DNA of 64,000 bases from Planoprotostelium fungivorum. Taxonomy: Eukaryota; Evosea; Variosea; Cavosteliida; Cavosteliaceae. Both the position numbers and the translations under genes were made by a program. The notes below the pieces were generated by a model that was not told where the DNA came from, ran no database searches, and was given only the letters and a program-made list of their open reading frames with translations. Position 1 is the stretch's first letter, and every line of letters begins with the position of its first letter. Shown piece by piece: positions 59,245 through 64,000 of the stretch. The DNA lies in contig MDYQ01000251.1 in NCBI GenBank assembly GCA_003024175.1, positions 1 through 64,000 of the forward strand. Direction: 5' to 3'.

Positions 59245-60242
59245 GTGTATCATCTTCTGTGCGGTCGAGCCGAGGACATACCGTTTTCTGCCCGAAGGCA
59301 ATACTGGCCGTACATCTCTCGTTCGTTTGTCGGTCTGACTCCTGATAGCAGCATCGTCACCTCATATCGCCAACTCAGGGACAACAGTGTGTGATCATCC
59401 CCGAGAGGAGAGCAGAAGCTACTTGCGATCACTGTCGTTTGAGATGGTCGTTGGAGGTGGCTGGGGACACGTTGTTGTCTTCTCTCTCTCGTACTTGTGG
59501 ACATCTTGAGGTGTTGATCCGGTATGATGAAAGATTCCGTTGAAGATCTGGTCTCGGGGTGGGGCCGATAGGGAAATTGGCTCGTGAGATGTTCCCGGCG
59601 AGATGGCAAAGAGGTTGTAAGCTCTTACGTTCTTGATCAGAATAGATCTTGTAGAGGAATGCGTTGGTCGTTACGACTTGTGTCCCAATAGAGATCCATG
59701 TTTGGTACTCCCATCGTATTGTGGCTTTGAGGCTATTGTTGGCTTGCTNGTGTATCATCTTCTGTGCGGTCGATCCGAGGACATACAGTTTTCTGCCCGA
59801 AGGCAATACTGGCCGTACATCATCGTTCGGTTGTCGGTCTGACTCCTGATAGCAGCATCGTCACCTCACATCGCCAACTCAGGGACAACAGTCTGTGATC
59901 ATCCTCGAGAGGAGAGCAGACGCCACTTGTGATCACTGTCGTTTGAGAGGGTCGTTGGAGGTGGCTGGGGACACGTTCTTGTCTTCTCTCTCTCGTACTT
60001 GTGGACATCTTGAGATGTTGATCCAGTATGATGAAAGATTCCGTTGAAGATCTGGTCTCGAGGTGGAAAATTGGCTCTTGAGATGTTCCCAATGAGATGG
60101 CAAAGAGGTTGTAAGCTCTTACGTTCTTGATCAGAAGAGATCTTGTAGAGGAATGCGTTGGTCGTTGCGACTTGTGTCTCAATCGAGATCCATGTTTGGT
60201 ACTCCCATCGTCATTGTGGCTTTGAGGCTATTGTTGGCTTGC
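59245..60242. repeat. ~500-bp tandem direct duplication with one N at the junction
   Basis: Bases 59245-59748 recur at 59750-60242 at about 95 percent identity by eye, with scattered substitutions, small gaps (for example near 59550 versus 60057) and a single undetermined base N at 59749. Both copies carry matching open stretches on each strand but no complete gene. The N exactly between the copies suggests a contig join, so this may be two alleles set in a row rather than a true duplication. Confidence 0.85.
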
Positions 60243-61022
60243 TGCTTTGTGTGTTGAGCGGAAAATGGTTTACCGGTGCCTCAAGCTGCATAAATTCTCT
60301 TCTCGTTATCTTACCGTAGGATCTACGTTTACATCGAAATCTCATGAGGAATTTGAGATCACGTGACCAAGCGTTTCGCCCCGCGTTCGCATCCGGGCCT
60401 CGTTGCAGATGCTCGGGTGAATTCTGATGGCTTCTACACATAGTGAGTAATTGCTTGAAGTGGAAGCGGTACGACGAATTTGTGATCACAATCAGAGAAG
60501 ATCACCAGATCCCATGAAACGTATTCAAGACGTGTGATAAAGCGATGAACGAACTGGTTCTGATTAATTTTGGTAGAGGCCTCGAGTGATTCCACTCTCC
60601 TCGATCATTATGTCGAGTCTGAAAAGGCAGCTCTTATCAACGGATTCCACACGCAGTCACGATCATCCCTTGTCTGTTCGATGTAGAGTGGTTATTAGAT
60701 GGCGCCCTTCCCGTTGCAGATGCGATGGTGAATTCTGACGGCGTCCTTTACCTGTTCATATCGGTTAATGATCGAATCCTGCTGAATCTGGATGATGCAG
60801 AATCGTAACGTCCACGCCTCTCAGATGCACCATCTTCAACGTCCGACATCAGCTGTCTGGCGTCGAAATCATCAAGATACTCTATCTCCTCCTCCAGACG
60901 TCACGCATAGATACAAGAAGATAGCCATCATCACATTTCCAAACGGAAAGTTCGGTCTATTCGAAATTTCGGAAGCTCAACGTTTGCTCTCCATCCAGAG
61001 CAGATCACAACAACACGCCATC
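60243..61022. other. Region without a supported gene
   Basis: It holds a 92-codon minus-strand frame (60211-60489) of no recognised family and two copies of a 31-bp sequence (60401-60431 and 60712-60742, starting CGTTGCAGATGC). A plus-strand frame from 60792 runs toward the next gene but its head looks non-coding. Confidence 0.4.
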
Positions 61023-61453
61023 ATGAACCCCTACGCTCAGACCACCTACACGACCACCTCTTATCCACCCGTTCAGACTGTCATCGCACCTCCCATTGGT
61101 GTCCAGCCCACCGTCTTGGGCCTCACACCCACGACGACTCTCCTTCCTGCGGTGACACAGACCACTCAACACATCCCTCAGGCTGGCATGCAGACTGCCG
61201 TAGTTCCTCCCGGTGTGTGATGTTGCAATGTGATTCGCTGACGTGTGCAGCCGGCATCGCTCCTCAGCCTGGTGTACCTCACGCCTTTGGCGCTGCGAAT
61301 CCGGGCTACGCTGCACCTCCTGGAGCCTACCCTGCAGTCAAATTGCACGGCAAACATGGATACAAGGGAAAAGAGTACGATCAACCCGGTTTCGTCAGGG
61401 TGAAGGGAGGCAAGAACACGAAGGTGAAGATGATGGGAGATCGTGTGGAATGA
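61023..61453 (+). CDS. Pro/Thr/Gly-rich protein with basic C-terminus
   Basis: The ATG at 61023 begins MNPYAQTTYTTTSYPPVQTV. The chain is rich in Pro, Thr, Gln and Ala (PTTTLLPAVTQTTQHIPQAG). An intron at about 61212-61250 leads to APQPGVPHAFGAANPGYAAP and then to a different, basic end (LHGKHGYKGKEYDQPGFVRV, KVKMMGDRVE). The tail has His/Gly/Lys spacing like small GYPP-type or annexin-leader sequences, but no family is assigned. The open frame continues upstream to 60792, so a longer N-terminus cannot be excluded. AATAAATAG follows at 61518. Confidence 0.6.
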
Positions 61454-62396
61454 TGATGAAGCAGCACGGACACAAGGGACTGAAGGCTAGGGGAATGAAA
61501 CACAGATGAACGTCTGCGAATAAATAGAACGCGAATACAATGAGCACCATTGCGTTGATGGAAGGATCAAGATGGAAACGACCTGACATCAAGCAGATGC
61601 AATTACTCTTTTTCCGCCCATTCCATCATGCGGTTGTTCGGCCGCACAAAAGCATCTGATACGAACCCGACAAAAGGTTATTCAGATGTACTAGTGGTGG
61701 AGGGACCAACTTCAACCAAGTTTCTTGAACTTTGACCGTGGTGCAGACGACGTCTGTGCAGACTATGCTTCACCTCCCCAATATCACGACACCGTGTCGC
61801 GCACCTGAGGAGACCGCATGCTTGGTTGAGGTCGACCAATTTTTTTCAAAAGCAACTGCATTATGGGTGCTCTCGTCTTACGGAATTTCCAGTCGGAATT
61901 TCGACCGTCAGATTTGAGAAGACGTGATCACGTCAATCAATACTCGATGTGTATCATCATCATCATCCTTCTCACCGCCGTCCTCGCGCCATCATCATCA
62001 TAACATCACCGTTGTTCCATCGTCTTCCTTGTCACCATCGTTCTCATCATCACATCACCTTCGTCTCCTCTTCAGCAGTCACCATCGTCCTGCTCAACAC
62101 CTATAGACCGTGGAATCGCTCTGTAAGGATGTTAGCTTAACACATGTCTACCATCCTCTCTGCTTCAGTTCAGTCCATCGAATCACCTCGTTCAGAGCAG
62201 CATGGTCGGCATCATCTGCCAATCACTGTCGGATGCATGGGATTAGTATGCTGGTCATTTTATGAAGAAGAGACTACAGCTCCCTTACAGCATGACTCCA
62301 TGATCTTCTGGTGCAACGAAAAATAAAAGTCGATTATTTATTATTCGATTTTGTTGGTGACTCATCTCAAAGATCGCCCGACAACCACCTCTCACC
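61454..62396. other. Intergenic, no supported gene
   Basis: About 940 bp with CATCATC-rich tracts at 61951-62080. Short frames on both strands lack features. It should include the promoter of the KRTCAP2-like gene. Confidence 0.45.
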
Positions 62397-62983
62397 ATGG
62401 CGTTCTGTGCGTAGACGTCTTCCGTCTGAGAGACCTAACTTATACCAGCTCACCCTGATCCCTCCACATCTTCTCTCTTGGCCGGTTCTGCCTGGTTCAT
62501 CTTATTCGCAGCCATCCAGCTCTTTAAGGGGACATTGGCATCCAGCCCACAGATGACCATCTTAGGAGGTTTCCTCTCTTCTTTCCTCTTCTTCTTTGCA
62601 TTCCTGGTGAGTCACATCGATAGATCGAAATGATGGCCGCTGAATGTACATGTAGTGCGTTGGTAATTTATCAAAGGAAGCCAGATGGGGACACGGTATG
62701 TCCCTTTAATGATAATCATCTCATCTGATTCGAATCGTAATCATCGGCTGACATTGTCACAGTTGTAATTGCTCTCATCTCCGCCGAAGTCGTTGCCGCT
62801 TCCGTCCACCGTGTGTGCGCCACCACCTGGTAAGTCTTCATCTTCTATATCACAATGGTGACCGTCATTTAGTTTCATCTTCTCTTCTGTTCTGTTGGGA
62901 TACACTTACTGGGCCTCTGGACGTCTCCATGGTAACGCATCTCAGGCGACCACCACCGCCGCCTCTGGAAAGAAGAGGAGATA
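62397..62983 (+). CDS. KRTCAP2: KRTCAP2-like oligosaccharyltransferase subunit
   Basis: KRTCAP2 is a small membrane subunit that helps dock the oligosaccharyltransferase at the ER translocon. The ATG at 62397 opens a 10-base first exon (MAF plus one base). Splicing gives SHPDPSTSSLLAGSAWFILF, AAIQLFKGTLASSPQMTILG and GFLSSFLFFFAFL. Further exons read CVGNLSKEARWGHVVIALIS, AEVVAASVHRVCATTC and FIFSSVLLGYTYWASGRLHG, ending ASGKKRR at 62983. The HRVCATTC-x-IFS block matches the HRVC-x-TTCFIFS block of animal KRTCAP2, and the dilysine-like KKRR end suits ER retrieval. Three to four membrane helices are seen. All introns are GT-AG. Confidence 0.88.
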
Positions 62984-63361
62984 AATAATAAAATCTCCTT
63001 CTGTTACCACACTTGCAATCGATGCATCGTTTCGAACTGATGATGTAGGAAGAGAGAGCGAATGCGATAACGTGTTGCTGGTGACGGAGGGAGTGTTGGT
63101 CAGCACCGTTTTTAGCGAGGTACGCTGTTGATCAGTCTAGGTGTCGCGTGAACATTCCGAAGACACAGCTACGATCATACCAGAGTGAGAGCTCACCATC
63201 TCATTCAGAACACGTAAGGTGAGCAGTCGTGGAAGTTGTTACCACCACCACGAGTTCCATCATGTCGTGGCTTTTTGCTTCATCGCGTGCAGTCACGATG
63301 AATGCCTTGTCCTATTGAGATGTTAACAATTGTTTGCCCAGTTCATCAATCTAAACAACAA

Positions 63362-63432
63362 GCATTCGTGGTCTAATGGTATGATGTCTGCCTTCCAAGC
63401 AGGCGAACCGGGTTCGATTCCCGGCGGATGCA
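63362..63432 (+). tRNA. tRNA-Gly (anticodon UCC)
   Basis: The 71-nt sequence folds as a standard tRNA. The acceptor stem GCATTCG pairs with CGGATGC with one G-T pair. The D arm contains TGGTCTAATGGTA. The anticodon stem CTGCC/GGCAG encloses CTTCCAA, giving UCC. The T arm has GGGTTCGATTCCC. The discriminator is A. There is no intron. A short T-containing tract (CCTTTTACTT) follows for Pol III stop. Confidence 0.95.
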
Positions 63433-63572
63433 CATCCTTTTACTTCGCCCTACATAAACACTTAAGAGCCTGTCGCTCACTCGTCCCTTGTCTACATCTT
63501 TCGGGCGACAAGTCCGAAAACGGGTTGGTGGATCGGTATTCATTTTTTAGACGCTGTGGAAGTAACAACAAC

Positions 63573-64000
63573 ATGGTCCGTCTCCTGATCGTCTTCGCCT
63601 TATTGGCTCTCTGTCACGGTTCCACCCTGACTCTGGTCAACAACTGCGACTATCAGCTCTCCATCTGCTCTTCGTACCTGGCGCATGTCTTCGACATGGA
63701 TCCGTATACAAAGACTCGTGAGTAATCGGATGGGACAACATCCGCTCACGTTCTAAAAACGATGCAGAGGTCGACGCGAGCGGAAACACTCCTTACAACC
63801 AATGTGGAAACGTTCAAGCTGAATGTGAGGGTTCCACCTCGAGGAAAGATCTGATCTTTATCAGTTAACTTTAATGGATGGGGAGATCAAGATTGCTATG
63901 ACCTCAGTGAGGTAGCCGTTCCTTTCAGTGGAGCACCCACCACTATCTATGGTGTCAATGGGGGTCCCGATGTCAGCTGTTCGAGCACTCCCTGCGGTGA
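63573..64000 (+). CDS. Thaumatin-like secreted protein (partial, runs off the edge)
   Basis: The ATG at 63573 gives a clear signal peptide (MVRLLIVFALLALCHGS) followed by TLTLVNNCDYQLSICSS, like the thaumatin opening in which a Val-Asn-x-Cys strand follows the cleavage site. Two introns (about 63719-63767 and 63822-63868) lead to EFNFNGWGDQDCYDLSEVAV, comparable with the FYDVSLVDG signature of thaumatin-like proteins, and to YGVNGGPDVSCSSTPCG at the edge. Cys residues are frequent, as expected for disulfide-rich secreted proteins. The C-terminal part lies outside. A role in defence or in binding wall glucans of food microbes is speculation. Confidence 0.55.

Overview
The window is nuclear DNA of a free-living eukaryote with a compact genome. 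Genes lie head to tail, head to head and tail to tail with gaps often under 100 bp. Nearly every gene is cut by short introns (about 40-60 bp) with GTGAG-type donors. The gene set (class I myosin with a Gly/Pro/Ala tail and SH3 domain, twinfilin, several-domain RasGEFs, a SIN1/RIP3-like TORC2 subunit, a homeobox gene, a Myb protein) fits an amoebozoan, most likely a protosteloid or dictyostelid relative. That placement is inference from protein content, not from a marker gene.

Layout. 1-6.5 kb: the end of an unknown gene, a composition step with a telomere-like tract, an intron-bearing haloalkane dehalogenase divergent from a bacterial-type dicarboxylate symporter, and a GT15 mannosyltransferase-like gene head to head with a second type II membrane protein. 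6.6-13.8 kb: a small unknown gene, ribosomal protein uL11, a coiled-coil/GRAM protein, a Lys/Glu-rich BRCT protein, CCDC25 and two unknown genes. 14.1-23.7 kb: class I myosin, a Myb-repeat protein, a homeobox gene and an unknown gene. 23.8-35.8 kb: a RhoGAP-RasGEF protein, an SLC25 carrier, a zinc-binding protein, twinfilin, V-ATPase subunit c and SIN1. 36.1-37.2 kb: a striking array of inverted and direct repeat modules separated by seven copies of one near-palindrome, followed by about 1 kb of AT-rich non-coding DNA. 38.2-47.7 kb: a tRNA-like locus, an acyl-protein thioesterase, AP-3 mu and a large LRR / formin-N-terminus-like / RasGEF protein. 47.7-58.5 kb: a FICD-type AMPylase, VPS53, a small coiled-coil protein, ribosomal protein eL15, a PPR protein and a RING-H2 ligase. 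58.6-64 kb: degraded fragments, a ~500-bp tandem duplication with a single N at its junction, a Pro/Thr-rich protein, a KRTCAP2-like oligosaccharyltransferase subunit, tRNA-Gly(UCC) and a thaumatin-like secreted protein running off the right edge.

Shared themes. Three genes belong to Ras/TORC2 signalling (two RasGEFs and SIN1). Myosin I and twinfilin act on cortical actin. AP-3 mu, VPS53 and V-ATPase c serve endolysosomal and Golgi traffic. The GT15-like enzyme, KRTCAP2 and FICD belong to the secretory pathway. Many introns across unrelated genes share short palindromic motifs and a CTCGTTGTAG-type 3' end, which may mean that they arose from a common mobile source.
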